In this document: piece by piece, positions 32,813 to 42,823 of the stretch
Numbering within the stretch: position 1 is the first letter of the stretch
Layout of the letters: each line of letters starts with the position of its first letter
Assembly (NCBI RefSeq): GCF_026967805.1
Contig: NZ_JAPVBG010000001.1
Location: 449,143 to 513,142 of the forward strand
Source of the DNA: Blastococcus sp. VKM Ac-2987
GTDB taxonomy: Bacteria; Actinomycetota; Actinomycetes; Mycobacteriales; Geodermatophilaceae
Direction of reading: 5' to 3'
DNA length: 64,000 nt
Notes under the pieces: generated by a model
Databases searched by the model: none
What the model was told of the DNA's origin: nothing
What the model saw: the letters and a program-made list of their open reading frames with translations, nothing else
Position numbers and translations under genes: made by a program

Positions 32813-35800
32813 GCCGGTGATGCCGCGCCGTCGGCGCGGTCCCGAACGAGCCCCTGTCCCGCCGGGACGGGGGCTCGTCGCATTTCCTGCAGCCAGGGCG
32901 CGACACGCCGGCCGCCGGGACCCGCCCGTCGTTCAGCGACCGGTGCGGGCCGGCCGGCCGCGGCCGGTCTCGGCGCGGATCGTGACGATCCGCCGGATGG
33001 CCCGCTCGAGCGCGTAGTCCGCGCTGGCGGCGACCCCCTTGACGTCGGCGTTGAGGTCGGCAGCCACGCCGAGCGCCAGCTGCAGGCCCTCGATGCTCCA
33101 GCCGCGCGCCTGAGCCTGCGCCTTCTTCACCTTCCAGGGCGGCATCTTCAGCGTGCGGGCGAGGTCCCCGGGGTTGGTCGAGCTCAGCGAGGCCACCCGG
33201 GCGGCGGTGCGCACGCCGTCGGCGATCGCATCGGCGATCAGGACGTGCGCGACCCCGCGGTCCAGCGCCCAGCGCAGCATCTCGATCGAGCCCGCCCGGT
33301 CGCCGGTCAGCACCCGCTCGGCGACGGTGAAGCCGGTGACCTCCGCCTGCCCGCGGTGGAACCGGGCGACGTCGTCGGCGTCGATGCTGCCGCCGAAGTC
33401 GGAGACGAGCTGGCTCGCGGCGGCCGACAGGGAGCGCAGGTCGGCGCCGATGGCGTCGACCAGCGCGGTGACCGCCTCGGGGGCGATGCGCCCGCCCAGC
33501 CGGCGCACCTCGTTGCGCACGAACGCGATGCGGTCGCCGACGGAGCTGACCTTCGGGCACTCGTCGACCGCCGCGCCGGCGGCCTTGAAGGCCTTGACGA
33601 GCGCCTCGTTGCGCTTGCCCCCGGAGTGGACGATGACCAGCGTCAGGTCGGGGTCCGGGTCCTTGGCGTAGGCGGTGAGCGAGTCGGCAAGCGCGCCGGC
33701 CGACTCGTGCACCCCGGTGACCACCACCATCCGGTGCCCGCCGAACAGCGACGGTGCCAGCACGTCGGCCAGCTGCCCCACCGGCAGCCCGAGAGCGGCC
33801 AGCTCGTGCAGCTCCGCGTCGGGGTGGCGACCGAGGACGGCCGTGCGCACGGCGCCGACGGCACGTGAGCGGAGCAGCTCCTCCTCGCCGATCACCACCC
33901 GCAGGCGCGACGTGGGCTCGACGGCAGCGGCAGGCACGCCTGCATGGTGCCACGCGCGGCCGACGGTTCCCGCCGCCCGTCCGGGACCCGGCGGGCGCCG
34001 CCGGGGCGGTCGGTCCCGCCGCCCCGGCGGGGGCACCGGCCTCCTTGCCGCGGGCCGCGACGCCCCACTCCCCCGCCCGGCCCACCACCGCCAGGTCACC
34101 GTCCCGGTCGGTGCGGTGCACCCGCATGCCGGCCTCGGCCAGCCAGCGGAGCAGCCGGGGCGCCGGATGCCCGTAGGTGTTGTCCGCCGCCACCGAGATC
34201 AGCGCGGTGCCGGCCCCGGTCGCGGCGAGGAAGGCCGGGTCGGCGTCCCCGCTGCCGTGGTGCGGCACCTTGAGCACGTCGGCGCGCAGGTCGACCCCCT
34301 CGCGCAGCAGCCGGGTCTCGGCCTCGGCACCCAGGTCCCCGGTGAGCAGCAGCCGCAGGCCTCCTGGCGCGGTCACCCGGACGACCAGCGACAGGTCGTT
34401 GGCCTCGGCCCCTGCGGTGGCCCGTCGCGGGTCGGGTGCGAGCACCTCCAGCTCGACGCCGCCGAGGGTGCGGTGGTCGCCCGGGACGAGGACCACGCGG
34501 GTGCCCCCGGCGCGCCGCACCAGCGCGTCGACCGCCGTGGCCCGCGCGTCGGCCGGCGACAGCGTGCCGGTGGCCACCACCCCGACGGTGCGGCCGTGCA
34601 CCGCACCCGCCAGGCCGCCCACGTGGTCGGCGTCCAGGTGCGAGAGCAGGACGAGGGGCAGCTCGTCGATGCCCAGCCGGTCCAGGCAGCGGTCGACCGG
34701 GACGACCTCCGGCCCGGCGTCGACCAGCACACCCTGCCCGGCGCCCAGCGGGAGCACCAGCGCGTCCCCCTGGCCCACGTCGCAGGCGACGAGCACCGCG
34801 TCGGCCGGCGGCCAGCCGTCCAGCTGCTGGCGCAGCGGCCAGCCCACGACGACGACCCCGACGAGCGCCGCCAGCCCGAGGGGGCGCAGCCGGGGGAACC
34901 GCCACAGCGCCCATACCGCGGCCAGCAGCAGCGCGGTGAGGGCGAGCGCGCCGACCGTCCCGGCCGGCCAGCCGGCGACCGCGTCCGGCGCTCCCGCGGC
35001 GCGCTCGGCGACGACGACGATCCAGCGCACCGGCCAGCCGGCGAGGTGGACGAGGAGGTCCCCGAGCCAGGGGGCGGCCAGGCCGGCCGGTGCCGCCAGC
35101 AGCCCGAGGACGGTCGCCGGGGGCACGGCGGGGGCGGCCAGCAGGTTCGCCGGCACGGACACCAGGCTCACCGTCCCGGTCAGCCCGGCGAGGAGCGGGG
35201 CGGTGGCGAGGCCGGCGGCCACACTGACGGCGACGGCGTCGGCCGCCAGCGCCGGCCAGCCGCGCCGGCGCAGCCGCCGGGCCCAGGCCGGGGCGAGCAG
35301 CACGATCGCCCCGGTCGCGACGACCGACAGCGCGAAGCCCGGGTCGCGCGCCAGCCGGGGCTCCGCCACGAGGAGCACGGTCACCGCCGCACCGAGGGCC
35401 GGCAGGGCCGCCCGCGGCCGTCCCGAGGCGAGGGCGACCAGCGTCACGGCCCCCATGGCCGCGGCCCGCAGCACGCTCGCGCTCGGCCGGGCCAGGACGA
35501 CGAAGCCGACCAGCGCGAGCAGCGCGACCAGGGCCTGCACCCGCCGGTCGACGGCGCGGCGCCGCAACGGCCGGAGGACGCCGGCGATCAGGATCGCGAC
35601 GTTGGCCCCCGAGACGGCGGTGAGGTGGGCCAGCCCGGCCGCGCGGAACTCCTCCTCGAGCAGGGGATCCATGGCGCGGGTGTCGCCGACCACCAGGCCG
35701 GGCAGCAATCCACCGACCCGCTCCCCCAGCAGCCGCGTGGAGGCGGCGACCAGGGACTCCCGCAGCGCGCCCGCCACCCGCTGGCCCGCTCCCGGCGGCG

Positions 35801-36398
35801 CCAGGCGCTCCGGTGGCCCGCGCGCCGACAGCACCGCGACGACGTCCCGGCCCGGCTCCGGCAGCGCGAGCCCCGCCCGCACGCGGAGCTCCTGGCCCGG
35901 GAGCAGGCTCCTCCAGCCCTCGGCCGGCGCGAAGACCAGGACGGCGTCGTGCAGCCGGTGGACCCCGGCGCCGTCGGCGTACCCGGTGGCGCGGGCGTCG
36001 AGGACCACCCGCGGGGCGCCCGGCCCGGCCAGGAGCCGTGGGTCGCTGCGCACGGTCAGCACCACCTCCGCCGTCCCGCCGGCCGTGGCCGCCGCCCGCA
36101 GCGGTGAGGCGTCGCGGGCGGCTCCCCGCGCCGCCGCGACGACGGAGGCGGCCGCGATCCCGGCCAGGACGACCAGCACCACGGCGGCCCGGTGGCCGCG
36201 AGCACGGGCGAGCACCGCCGCCGCGGCCAGAGCGGTGCCCGCCAGGGCGAGGAGGACCGGCGGTGCGAGGAAGGGAGCGGCCAGGCCCACCGCCCAGACC
36301 GCCCCGGCGAGCGGCCACAGCCGCAGGTCCAGCCACCGCCACCGGTCGGGCGGCGGATCCGGCGCCCGACGGGCCGCCCGGCGCGGTGCGCCGCTCAC
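32748..36398 (-). CDS. comEC: ComEC/Rec2-type DNA uptake channel protein, frame unusually open at the 3' end
   Basis: ComEC imports single-stranded DNA during transformation. Residues 1-500 are membrane spans with the competence domain [31 protein letters not shown] split around residues 230-260. Residues 560-800 form the metallo-beta-lactamase-like nuclease ([44 protein letters not shown]). Family similarity ends near residue 800 (WGVAARG). No stop follows, however, and the frame runs some 400 Arg/Pro-rich codons further, in another frame through all of holA, before TGA at 32748. The biological end is probably near 33.95-34.05 kb, so a lost stop or sequencing indel is possible. ATGA overlaps comEA. 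Confidence 0.85.
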   Translation of the reverse strand: MSGAPRRAARRAPDPPPDRWRWLDLRLWPLAGAVWAVGLAAPFLAPPVLLALAGTALAAAAVLARARGHRAAVVLVVLAGIAAASVVAAARGAARDASPLRAAATAGGTAEVVLTVRSDPRLLAGPGAPRVVLDARATGYADGAGVHRLHDAVLVFAPAEGWRSLLPGQELRVRAGLALPEPGRDVVAVLSARGPPERLAPPGAGQRVAGALRESLVAASTRLLGERVGGLLPGLVVGDTRAMDPLLEEEFRAAGLAHLTAVSGANVAILIAGVLRPLRRRAVDRRVQALVALLALVGFVVLARPSASVLRAAAMGAVTLVALASGRPRAALPALGAAVTVLLVAEPRLARDPGFALSVVATGAIVLLAPAWARRLRRRGWPALAADAVAVSVAAGLATAPLLAGLTGTVSLVSVPANLLAAPAVPPATVLGLLAAPAGLAAPWLGDLLVHLAGWPVRWIVVVAERAAGAPDAVAGWPAGTVGALALTALLLAAVWALWRFPRLRPLGLAALVGVVVVGWPLRQQLDGWPPADAVLVACDVGQGDALVLPLGAGQGVLVDAGPEVVPVDRCLDRLGIDELPLVLLSHLDADHVGGLAGAVHGRTVGVVATGTLSPADARATAVDALVRRAGGTRVVLVPGDHRTLGGVELEVLAPDPRRATAGAEANDLSLVVRVTAPGGLRLLLTGDLGAEAETRLLREGVDLRADVLKVPHHGSGDADPAFLAATGAGTALISVAADNTYGHPAPRLLRWLAEAGMRVHRTDRDGDLAVVGRAGEWGVAARGKEAGAPAGAAGPTAPAAPAGSRTGGGNRRPRVAPCRRACRCRRAHVAPAGGDRRGGAAPLTCRRRRAHGRPRSPPRRGAARAGRSRAAGGAAGRRAGTVAVRRAPDGGGHRGARVGRRACRLAHRLRQGPGPRPDAGHRPLRGQAQRGARQGLQGRRRGGRRVPEGQLRRRPHRVRAQRGAPAGRAHRPRGGHRAGRRHRRRPALPVGRREPARLRLRRQHRRRRRRPVPPRAGGGHRLHRRRAGADRRPGGLDRDAALGAGPRGRARPDRRCDRRRRAHRRPGGLAELDQPRGPRPHAEDAALEGEEGAGSGARLEHRGPAAGARRGCRPQRRRQGGRRQRGLRARAGHPADRHDPRRDRPRPAGPHRSLNDGRVPAAGVSRPGCRKCDEPPSRRDRGSFGTAPTARHHRLRGRRPAWPAPTCGWRPGSCG
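32847..32877 (+). terminator. rpsT terminator hairpin
   Basis: CGAGCCCCTGTCCC and GGGACGGGGGCTCG form a 14-bp stem with one T-G pair and loop GCC, followed by TCGCATTTCC. A smaller hairpin, CCGCGCC/GGCGCGG (32823-32839), precedes it. It lies between rpsT and the convergent holA. Confidence 0.85.
32933..33937 (-). CDS. holA: DNA polymerase III subunit delta
   Basis: The 334-residue clamp-loader subunit opens the beta clamp for loading. It has the N-terminal RuvA/HolA region [20 protein letters not shown], then [20 protein letters not shown] and [22 protein letters not shown], and the C-terminal collar [14 protein letters not shown]. The GTG 33937 begins [20 protein letters not shown]. The comEC-holA-rpsT neighbourhood is the usual actinobacterial order. 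The whole gene sits inside the formally open comEC frame in a different register. Coding signal and family match favour holA as the real product here. Confidence 0.93.
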   Translation of the reverse strand: MPAAAVEPTSRLRVVIGEEELLRSRAVGAVRTAVLGRHPDAELHELAALGLPVGQLADVLAPSLFGGHRMVVVTGVHESAGALADSLTAYAKDPDPDLTLVIVHSGGKRNEALVKAFKAAGAAVDECPKVSSVGDRIAFVRNEVRRLGGRIAPEAVTALVDAIGADLRSLSAAASQLVSDFGGSIDADDVARFHRGQAEVTGFTVAERVLTGDRAGSIEMLRWALDRGVAHVLIADAIADGVRTAARVASLSSTNPGDLARTLKMPPWKVKKAQAQARGWSIEGLQLALGVAADLNADVKGVAASADYALERAIRRIVTIRAETGRGRPARTGR

Positions 36399-37273
36399 AC
36401 GCCCACCAGCTCGGCCAGCTCCGCGGCGGTGGTCGGGCCGATACCCGGGACGTCGTCCAGTTCCTCGACGCTGCGGAAGCCGCCGGTGCGGGCGCGGTGG
36501 TCGACGATCCGCTGGGCGAGGACCGGTCCGATGCCCGGTAGCGCGTCGAGCTCGCTGACCCCGGCCGTGTTGAGGTCGACCCGGCCGCCACCGGTCCCGG
36601 CGGGAGCACCGCCGGCCGGGGCGCCGTCCGGGACCGCCCCGGGCACGCCCACGGCGACCTGCTGCCCGTCGGTCAGCGGAGCGGCCAGGTTCACCGAGGC
36701 GGGGTCGGCATCGGGCAGCATGCCGCCGGCCGCGGCGACCGCGTCGGCCACCCGGGCCCCGGAGGCCAGCGTGACCAGGCCCGGGCGCGCCACCTGGCCC
36801 ACCACGGAGACCACCACCGTGGCGGCCGTCCCCGAGGGGGTCCCGGGCGCCGTGCCCTCCTCCCCGGCCGCGTCACCGGGTGGCGTGGAGAGGGACGCCG
36901 GGCTGCCGGGCGTGGTCGGTACCGCCGCGGCTGCCGGCTCCACCCGGGGCCGTTCCCACCACGTCCAGCCGAGCACCAGGAGCACCGCCGCCAGGGCGGC
37001 CGCCCAGATCGCCCGGGTGCCCGGCCGGCCGGGATGCCAGCGCACCGTCGTGCCGGGTGCCCGGTGCCGGCCGACACCCTCCGGCCGTTCCGCGTCGCCC
37101 CCGGCCTCGATCGGCACGGTCACCCGGTCGTCGGCCGGCGCCGACCATCCGGCTCCGTCCCCGTCGTCGTCGGGCAGCCAGCCGCCCGCGGACGTGCGCG
37201 GCTCCGCCAGGACGGCCCGCAGGCGGGCGCGGATGACGTCGGCGTCGTCGTCGCGGCGGAGGTGGAGGCGCAC
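36395..37273 (-). CDS. comEA: ComEA-type helix-hairpin-helix DNA-binding protein
   Basis: The 292-residue membrane-anchored DNA receptor for competence has one membrane span near residue 90 (AIWAAALAAVLLVLGWTWW). An SLBB domain follows (VVVSVVGQVARPGLVTLASGARVADAV), then two C-terminal HhH motifs (DLNTAGVSELDALPGIGPVLAQRIVDHR and FRSVEELDDVPGIGPTTAAEL, each split by family spacing). The long acidic cytoplasmic N-terminus (about 85 residues) is typical of actinobacterial versions. It precedes and overlaps comEC, forming a DNA-uptake module, although natural competence is unproven here. Confidence 0.93.
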   Translation of the reverse strand: MRLHLRRDDDADVIRARLRAVLAEPRTSAGGWLPDDDGDGAGWSAPADDRVTVPIEAGGDAERPEGVGRHRAPGTTVRWHPGRPGTRAIWAAALAAVLLVLGWTWWERPRVEPAAAAVPTTPGSPASLSTPPGDAAGEEGTAPGTPSGTAATVVVSVVGQVARPGLVTLASGARVADAVAAAGGMLPDADPASVNLAAPLTDGQQVAVGVPGAVPDGAPAGGAPAGTGGGRVDLNTAGVSELDALPGIGPVLAQRIVDHRARTGGFRSVEELDDVPGIGPTTAAELAELVGV

Positions 37274-37413
37274 CCCGGGGACGCTAGGAAGGCCCCCTCC
37301 CCGCCGGAGCCCATCCGCCGGATCTGTGGATGCCGCCCCACCCTGTGGACGCCGGACGGCCCTGCGGCCCCTGTCCGGTGCACCCTGTGCCGATGCGTCC
37401 AGCCCGCTCCCGC

Positions 37414-38316
37414 TCAGTGCGTCCGGTCGTCGTCCTCCCCGGGAACGGCTCCCGGCTCGTCCGGGGCCTCGGCGCCGGTGGCGACGACGACGCCGACCGC
37501 GCCGGGGCCGACGTGCGCGCCGATCGCCGCGCCCAGTTCGCTCACGTACAGCTCGCGGAGGCGGGGCACCCGCTCGCGGAGCTCGGACACGAGCCGGTCC
37601 GCCCGCTCGGCCGCGGCGAGGTGGTGGACGGCGAGGGAGACCTCCCGGTCCCCGGCGTGCTCGACGACGTGCTGCACCAGGCGCCCGAGCGCACGGGCCG
37701 AGGTGCGCACCTTCTCCAGCGGCACCACCCGCCCGTCCACGACGTGCAGCACCGGCTTCACCGCGAGCGCCGACCCGAGCACCGCGGCCGCGGAGCCGAT
37801 CCGGCCGCCGCGGCGCAGGTGCTCGAGGGTGTCGACGACGAACAGCGTGCGGGTGCGCGCCGCGGCCTCCCGGGCGATCCGGGCCACCTCGTCGCGCTCC
37901 GCCCCCGCCGCGGCCGCGCGGGCGGCCTCGAGGACGGCGAACCCGGTGCCCATCGCCGCGGAGCGGGAGTCGACGACCGAGACGATGTGCTCGCCCACCT
38001 GCGAGGCGGCGACCCGGGCTGCGTCCCAGGTACCGGAGAGCTCCGCGGACAAGTGCACCGACACCAGCCGGTCGGCGCCGGCGTCGAGCGCGGCCCGGTA
38101 GGCGGCGAGGAAGTCACCCGGCGTCGGGCGGGAGGTCGAGACCCGCTGCCCTCGCGACGACAGCGCCTTCGCCACGTCCGCGGAGCTGATGTCCTCGCCC
38201 TCGCGCCCCGAGCGGCCGGCCAGCACGACGTACAGCGGCACCACGTGGACGCCGTACTCGGCGGCGAGGTCCCGGGGCAGGTAGGCCGTCGAATCGGTGA
38301 GGACGGCGACGGGCAC
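37414..38316 (-). CDS. DegV family fatty-acid-binding protein
   Basis: The 300-residue protein starts MPVAVLTDSTAYLPRDLAAE and continues VVPLYVVLAGRSGREGEDIS, STSRPTPGDFLAAYRAAL and SVHLSAELSGTWDAARVAA. These are the conserved DegV lipid-pocket stretches, with Thr and Ser contacting the carboxylate. DegV/FakB proteins present fatty acids for phosphorylation by FakA. A FakA gene is not in the window, so the role is by family only. It lies between gpgP-like and comEA genes as in mycobacteria. Confidence 0.92.
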   Translation of the reverse strand: MPVAVLTDSTAYLPRDLAAEYGVHVVPLYVVLAGRSGREGEDISSADVAKALSSRGQRVSTSRPTPGDFLAAYRAALDAGADRLVSVHLSAELSGTWDAARVAASQVGEHIVSVVDSRSAAMGTGFAVLEAARAAAAGAERDEVARIAREAAARTRTLFVVDTLEHLRRGGRIGSAAAVLGSALAVKPVLHVVDGRVVPLEKVRTSARALGRLVQHVVEHAGDREVSLAVHHLAAAERADRLVSELRERVPRLRELYVSELGAAIGAHVGPGAVGVVVATGAEAPDEPGAVPGEDDDRTH

Positions 38317-38383
38317 CCGGCGAGGCTAGCGGCCGCCGGGGCATGGAGCCGGACCGGAGCCCCTGGCGCCCCGCCGACCCGGC

Positions 38384-39130
38384 TCAGACGGCGTCGGCGT
38401 CCTGCGTCGGTCCGGCGCCGGCGTCCGCCGGGGCACCCGCCGGGCGGTCGGCCCGCAGCCGCTCCGCCGGTGGGACGGCGAGGCCCTCGGGCAGCGGTCC
38501 GGCCGAGGAGTTGTGCCGGAGCAGCCGCCACCGGCCGCTCTGGCGGGCCAGCTCGCTCCACGCGCAGTTGCCCAGCGGTCCGAAGACGCGCCGGTGGTCC
38601 GGCCCCAGCTCGAGCAGCCGCTCGATCAGCCGGCCGCTCGTGCCGCCGTGGGTCACCACGACCGCCACCTCGACCGGGGGCAGGTCGAGGAGCGCGCCGA
38701 GCACCCGCTCGGCCACCGCCGCCGTCTCCTCGCCACCGCGCCCCCGCACCGTGCCGCCGGCCAGCCAGTCGGCGTACTGCTCGGGAAAGCGGCCGGCCAC
38801 CTCGTCGCGGGTCAGCCCTTCCCAGCTGCCCATGCCGTGCTCGCGCAGCCGGGGGTCCAGCTGCAGCGGCACGTCGAGCAGGTCGGTCAGCGCCCGGGCG
38901 GTGTCGGCGGCGCGCACCAGATCACTGGCCACCACCGCGGTGGACCGCCCCGCCAGGCGGGCGGCCGCCACCAGGTGCGGTGCGGCGTGACCGGCCTGCG
39001 CCCGCCCGACGTCGTCCAGCGGCGGGTCGAGCTGCCCCTGGAAGCGACCCGCGGCGTTCCACGCGGTCCGGCCGTGCCGCCAGACCAGCAATCGGGTCAC
39101 CGGCAGCTCGGGCAGGGCCGGCGAGGTCAC
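38384..39130 (-). CDS. gpgP: Histidine phosphatase, glucosyl-3-phosphoglycerate phosphatase-like
   Basis: The 248-residue phosphoglycerate-mutase-like enzyme has the catalytic RHG at 18-20 (LLVWRHGRTAWNAAGRFQGQ), DRxxxT-like SDLVRAADTARAL, LREHGMGSWEGLT and the second histidine in VVVTHGGTSGRL. In mycobacteria the gene in this exact place, after rsfS and nadD, is glucosyl-3-phosphoglycerate phosphatase (Rv2419c, from memory). The assignment rests on synteny. The GTG start overlaps the rsfS stop by 4 bases. The C-terminal 40 residues are Pro/Ala-rich and disordered. Confidence 0.82.
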   Translation of the reverse strand: MTSPALPELPVTRLLVWRHGRTAWNAAGRFQGQLDPPLDDVGRAQAGHAAPHLVAAARLAGRSTAVVASDLVRAADTARALTDLLDVPLQLDPRLREHGMGSWEGLTRDEVAGRFPEQYADWLAGGTVRGRGGEETAAVAERVLGALLDLPPVEVAVVVTHGGTSGRLIERLLELGPDHRRVFGPLGNCAWSELARQSGRWRLLRHNSSAGPLPEGLAVPPAERLRADRPAGAPADAGAGPTQDADAV

Positions 39131-39552
39131 TGGCCGGCCGTCTCCGCGACGGACGGGGAGCCGGCGTCGGTCGACCCGCCGGGAACGGGAGCGGCGGCGT
39201 CGGTGAAGGGGATGGTGGGGCAGTCCTTCCATAGCCGCTCGAGGGCGTAGTAGGCCCGCTCCTCGGCGTGCTGGACGTGCACCACGACGTCGACGAAGTC
39301 GAGCAGCACCCACCGCGCCTCGGCGACGCCCTCGCGGCGCACCGGCTTCACGCCGTGCTCCCGGAGCCGTTCCTCGACCTCGTCGACGATGGCCTGGACC
39401 TGCCGCTCGTTGGGGGCGGACGCGAGGACGAACGCGTCCGTGATGGCGAGCCGCTCGCTGACGTCGACGATTGACACGTCGACGGCCAGCTTGTCCGCAG
39501 CCGCCTGGGCGGCCAGCAGAGCGGTCTCCCGGGCCTCGGGCGAGGCGGTCAT
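39127..39552 (-). CDS. rsfS: Ribosome silencing factor RsfS
   Basis: The 141-residue protein binds L14 on the 50S subunit and blocks joining with 30S under starvation. Conserved stretches are [52 protein letters not shown] and [12 protein letters not shown]. The tail of about 25 residues is non-conserved. It overlaps nadD and the phosphatase gene by 4 bases each, forming a nadD-rsfS-gpgP operon. Confidence 0.95.
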   Translation of the reverse strand: MTASPEARETALLAAQAAADKLAVDVSIVDVSERLAITDAFVLASAPNERQVQAIVDEVEERLREHGVKPVRREGVAEARWVLLDFVDVVVHVQHAEERAYYALERLWKDCPTIPFTDAAAPVPGGSTDAGSPSVAETAGQ

Positions 39553-40292
39553 CGGGGCACCTCCTGGAGGTGGGAAGTCGTGGATTCAGCAGGAGCGCCG
39601 TCGCGGGGCAGGGTGTTCCCCGTCGCGGCGGGGGGTGGGCGGTCGTAGGTGGGCCGGTCCCCGGCGGGGCGGCCGTCGCCGACCTCCCCCGGAGCGGAAC
39701 GCGGCGCGTCCCGGTAGAGACCGCGCTTCTCGATGTACTGCACGACGCCGTCGGGCACGAGGTACCAGACGGGCATCCCCCGGCCCACGCGCGCCCGGCA
39801 GTCGCTCGAGCTGATGGCCAGCGCCGGGATCTCGACCAGGCTCACGCCACCCTCGGGCAGGTGCGAGTCGCCCAGCGGGTAGCCCGGGCGGGTCACCCCG
39901 ATGAAGTGCGCCAGCTCGAAGCACCGGGCGCCGTCGCGCCAGGTCATGATCTGGGCCAGCGCGTCGGCACCGGTGATGAAGAACAGCTCCGCGCCGGGCC
40001 GCTGGGCCTGCAGGTCGGTGAGCGTGTCGAAGGTGTACGTGGGACCGCCCCGGTCGATGTCGACCCGGCTGACGGAGAAGCGCGGGTTCGACGCGGTGGC
40101 GATGACCGTCATCAGGTACCGGTCCTCGGCCGGGCTGACCGACTGGTCGCTCTTCTGCCACGGCTCACCGGTCGGCACGAAGACGACCTCGTCGAGCCCG
40201 AACAGGCCGGCGACCTCGCTGGCGGCGACCAGGTGGCCGTGGTGGATGGGGTCGAACGTCCCGCCCATCACGCCCACTCGTCGTCCTGCCAC
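39549..40292 (-). CDS. nadD: Nicotinate-nucleotide adenylyltransferase
   Basis: The 247-residue enzyme makes nicotinate adenine dinucleotide from NaMN and ATP in NAD synthesis. It shows the nucleotidyltransferase motif [20 protein letters not shown] and the second signature [19 protein letters not shown] disordered C-terminal extension of about 45 residues is unusual compared with E. coli NadD (213). GTG 40292 was chosen, and a nearer GTG at about 40277 is also possible. It heads the coupled nadD-rsfS-gpgP set. Confidence 0.95.
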   Translation of the reverse strand: MAGRRVGVMGGTFDPIHHGHLVAASEVAGLFGLDEVVFVPTGEPWQKSDQSVSPAEDRYLMTVIATASNPRFSVSRVDIDRGGPTYTFDTLTDLQAQRPGAELFFITGADALAQIMTWRDGARCFELAHFIGVTRPGYPLGDSHLPEGGVSLVEIPALAISSSDCRARVGRGMPVWYLVPDGVVQYIEKRGLYRDAPRSAPGEVGDGRPAGDRPTYDRPPPAATGNTLPRDGAPAESTTSHLQEVPR

Positions 40293-40431
40293 CGGCCGAG
40301 CGTAACCGGGGGCCACCGGGGGCGGCCCCGCGAGGACCGGCCCCGGCCCCCGCGGCACCGTCCGACCGGGCCGTCGGCCGGGCGGGCGCAGCCGTGCGCC
40401 CGGCTGGCCCGTGGGTCCCGTACCGACTCGT

Positions 40432-40465
40432 CGACGTGTCGACCTGCCGGTAGGTCGACACGTCG
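40432..40465 (-). terminator. 14-bp hairpin after the VWA gene
   Basis: CGACGTGTCGACCT and its exact inverse flank a 6-base loop GCCGGT. The structure begins 21 bases after the stop of the VWA gene on the minus strand and separates that operon from nadD. The remaining 140 bases before nadD show no gene and would hold the nadD promoter. Confidence 0.75.
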
Positions 40466-40485
40466 GCACGTCTACCGGTGGCAGC

Positions 40486-41910
40486 TCAGAGCGTGGTGAC
40501 GAAGTCCGCCAGCTGGGCGGCGTTGCGGCACTCGACCATGTCGATGACCTCGCCGTAGCGGTCGGCCGCGGAGTCGCCGCTGCCCCAGAGCCGGCGCGGT
40601 TCCGGGTTCAGCCAGTGCGCCGACCGGGCCTTCGAGACGAGGCCGGCCAGCACCGGGACCCCCGGCTGCCGGTAGTTGGTCCGCCCGTCGCCGAGCACGA
40701 GCAGCGACGTCTTCGGGCCGATGGCCGAGGCCCAGCGGTCGGCGAAGACCTCGAGCGCAGTGCCGTAGTCGCTGTGCCCGTCGAAGCCGACCACCTGCGC
40801 CTCGCGGCCGATCCGGGCGATGGCGTCGGCGACGTCCACCCCGGGCCGGAAGAACCGGGTCACCTCGTCGGTGGAGTCGACGAACGCGAAGGCCCGCACG
40901 CCGGTGAAGTGCTCGCGCAACGCCTGGGTGAGCATCAGCGTGAAGTGGCTGAACCCGGCCACCGAGCCGCTGACGTCGCAGAGCACCACGAGCTCGGGCT
41001 TGTGCACCTTGCGCGGCCGGTGGTGGGTGACCACCGGGACACCGCCGGTGCCGAGCGAGGCCCGCACGGTCTTGCGGAAGTCCAGCCGGCCCTGGCGCCC
41101 CATCTTCCGGCGGGCGGAGAGCCGGACGGCCAGCCGGCGGGCCAGCGGCGCGACCGCCCGGCGCAGCTCGGCCAGGTCGGCGGCCTGGGCACGCAGGAAG
41201 TCCACCTGGTCGGCGAGCGGGCGCACCGCGTTCTTGGCGACGCGGTCACGCCCCTTCTCCGCCGCCGTCCGCCGCCGCACCTCCGCCTCGACCGCGGCGC
41301 GGAAGGCCGCCAGGCGGTCGCGGACGGTCTGCCGGGCGACCTGCTCGGCCAGCCCGCCGCGGCCGGAGTCGCCGAGCAGCCCGGCGAGCAGCTGCGCCAC
41401 CAGCGTGTCCGGTGACAGCGCCCGCATGACCCGGTAGCTGAAGTACGACTGCCCCGAAGGGGTCGGCTGCCCCTGCCCGAGGAGGTCGACGGCGTCGCGG
41501 GCGAACCGGCGCAGCGTCTCGGGGTCGCCGTCCTGCAGCAGCCGGAGCAGCTCGGCCCGCATCTGCGCGGCCAGGTCGGCGTCGTCGGGGACGTCCAGGG
41601 TGGACTGCCCCGGCTCCCCCGTGCCGTCGCCGTCCTCCGGGTCGGCGGCCGGGCGGTCACCGAGCGGCCACCACAGGTCGAACAGGACGTCGTAGGTCGG
41701 ACGCTGGGCGGCCCGCTGCAGCAGCACCGCGGCGAGCCCGTGGCGCAGCTGCTCGCGGTCGAGCAGGTCGACGACGGTGAGGATCTCCGCCGCATCGACC
41801 GCCTGGCTGATGCCCACCGGGATGCCGGCCTCGCGGACCGCCCGGACGAACCCGTCCAGGTGGCCGGCCAGCCCGCCGGAGCGCCCGCCGGGAACCACCC
41901 GCGCCTCCAT
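40486..41910 (-). CDS. VWA domain protein (CoxE-like), partner of the MoxR ATPase
   Basis: The 474-residue protein has an N-terminal region typical of the VWA-CoxE family ([24 protein letters not shown]) and a C-terminal von Willebrand A fold with the metal site [16 protein letters not shown] (DxSxS) and [14 protein letters not shown]. MoxR/VWA pairs act as AAA+ remodelling systems for metal insertion or complex maturation. No client enzyme is encoded nearby. The start shares one base with the moxR stop (TGATG), so the two are coupled. Confidence 0.9.
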   Translation of the reverse strand: MEARVVPGGRSGGLAGHLDGFVRAVREAGIPVGISQAVDAAEILTVVDLLDREQLRHGLAAVLLQRAAQRPTYDVLFDLWWPLGDRPAADPEDGDGTGEPGQSTLDVPDDADLAAQMRAELLRLLQDGDPETLRRFARDAVDLLGQGQPTPSGQSYFSYRVMRALSPDTLVAQLLAGLLGDSGRGGLAEQVARQTVRDRLAAFRAAVEAEVRRRTAAEKGRDRVAKNAVRPLADQVDFLRAQAADLAELRRAVAPLARRLAVRLSARRKMGRQGRLDFRKTVRASLGTGGVPVVTHHRPRKVHKPELVVLCDVSGSVAGFSHFTLMLTQALREHFTGVRAFAFVDSTDEVTRFFRPGVDVADAIARIGREAQVVGFDGHSDYGTALEVFADRWASAIGPKTSLLVLGDGRTNYRQPGVPVLAGLVSKARSAHWLNPEPRRLWGSGDSAADRYGEVIDMVECRNAAQLADFVTTL

Positions 41911-42797
41911 CAGTTCAGCCGCAGCTCGGCCGCGGCGCGGGTCTGGTCGCTGGCGTGCTTGAGCACCACCCCGAGGGTCGACGCCATCGCCGGCTCGTCG
42001 AGGGTGTCCAGGCCGAGCTCGAGCAGCGTCTGCGCCCAGTCGAGGGTCTCCGAGATCGACGGCGACTTCTTCAGCTCCAGCCCGCGCAGCGCCCGCACCG
42101 TGCGGACCAGCTGGTCGGCCAGCCCCGGGGCGAGGTCGGGCACGCGCGAGAGCACGATCTCCCGCTCCCGCTCGGCGCTCGGGTAGTCCAGCGCCAGGTA
42201 GAGGCAGCGCCGCTTGAGCGCCTCGGACAGCTCTCGGGTGGCGTTGGAGGTGAGGACGACGATCGGCCGGCGGGTCGCGGTGATCGTGCCGAGCTCCGGG
42301 ATGGTGACCTGGAAGTCGCTCAGCACCTCCAGCAGCAGGCCCTCCACCTCGACGTCGGCCTTGTCGGTCTCGTCGATGAGCAGCACGGTGGGCTCGGTGC
42401 GGCGGATCGCGGTCAGCAGCGGCCGGGAGAGCAGGAACTCCTCGCCGAAGATGTCGTCGTGGACGGTGTCCCAGTCCGCGCCGCCCTCGGCCTGCGAGGC
42501 CTGGATGCGCAGCAGCTGCTTCTTGTAGTTCCACTCGTACAGCGCGCGGGCCTCGTCCAGGCCCTCGTAGCACTGCAGCCGGATCAGCTCCGACCCGGTG
42601 GCCGCCGCCAGCGCCTTGGCCAGCTCGGTCTTCCCGGTGCCGGCCGGGCCCTCCACCAGCAGCGGCTTGCCGAGGCGGTCGGCGAGGAACACCGTCGTCG
42701 CGATCTGCGCGTCGGGCAGGTAGCCGGCGGTCGACAGCCGCTTGCTGACGTCCGCGACCGACGAGAAGTTCGGGGACTGGGACGGCGGGCGGGGCAT
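41910..42797 (-). CDS. MoxR-family AAA+ ATPase
   Basis: The 295-residue AAA+ protein has Walker A VEGPAGTGKTELAKAL at about 48-63, Walker B VLLIDETDKADVEVEG, sensor 1 VVLTSNATRELSEALKRRC and a C-terminal helical lid. The length matches the CoxD-like branch of MoxR proteins. It acts with the VWA protein encoded immediately downstream. The ATG gives MPRPPSQSPNFSSVADVSKR. Longer in-frame extensions into the proA side are not family-like. Confidence 0.92.
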   Translation of the reverse strand: MPRPPSQSPNFSSVADVSKRLSTAGYLPDAQIATTVFLADRLGKPLLVEGPAGTGKTELAKALAAATGSELIRLQCYEGLDEARALYEWNYKKQLLRIQASQAEGGADWDTVHDDIFGEEFLLSRPLLTAIRRTEPTVLLIDETDKADVEVEGLLLEVLSDFQVTIPELGTITATRRPIVVLTSNATRELSEALKRRCLYLALDYPSAEREREIVLSRVPDLAPGLADQLVRTVRALRGLELKKSPSISETLDWAQTLLELGLDTLDEPAMASTLGVVLKHASDQTRAAAELRLN

Positions 42798-42823
42798 GCG
42801 GCTCCTCGGTGGGGCGGGCGGGG

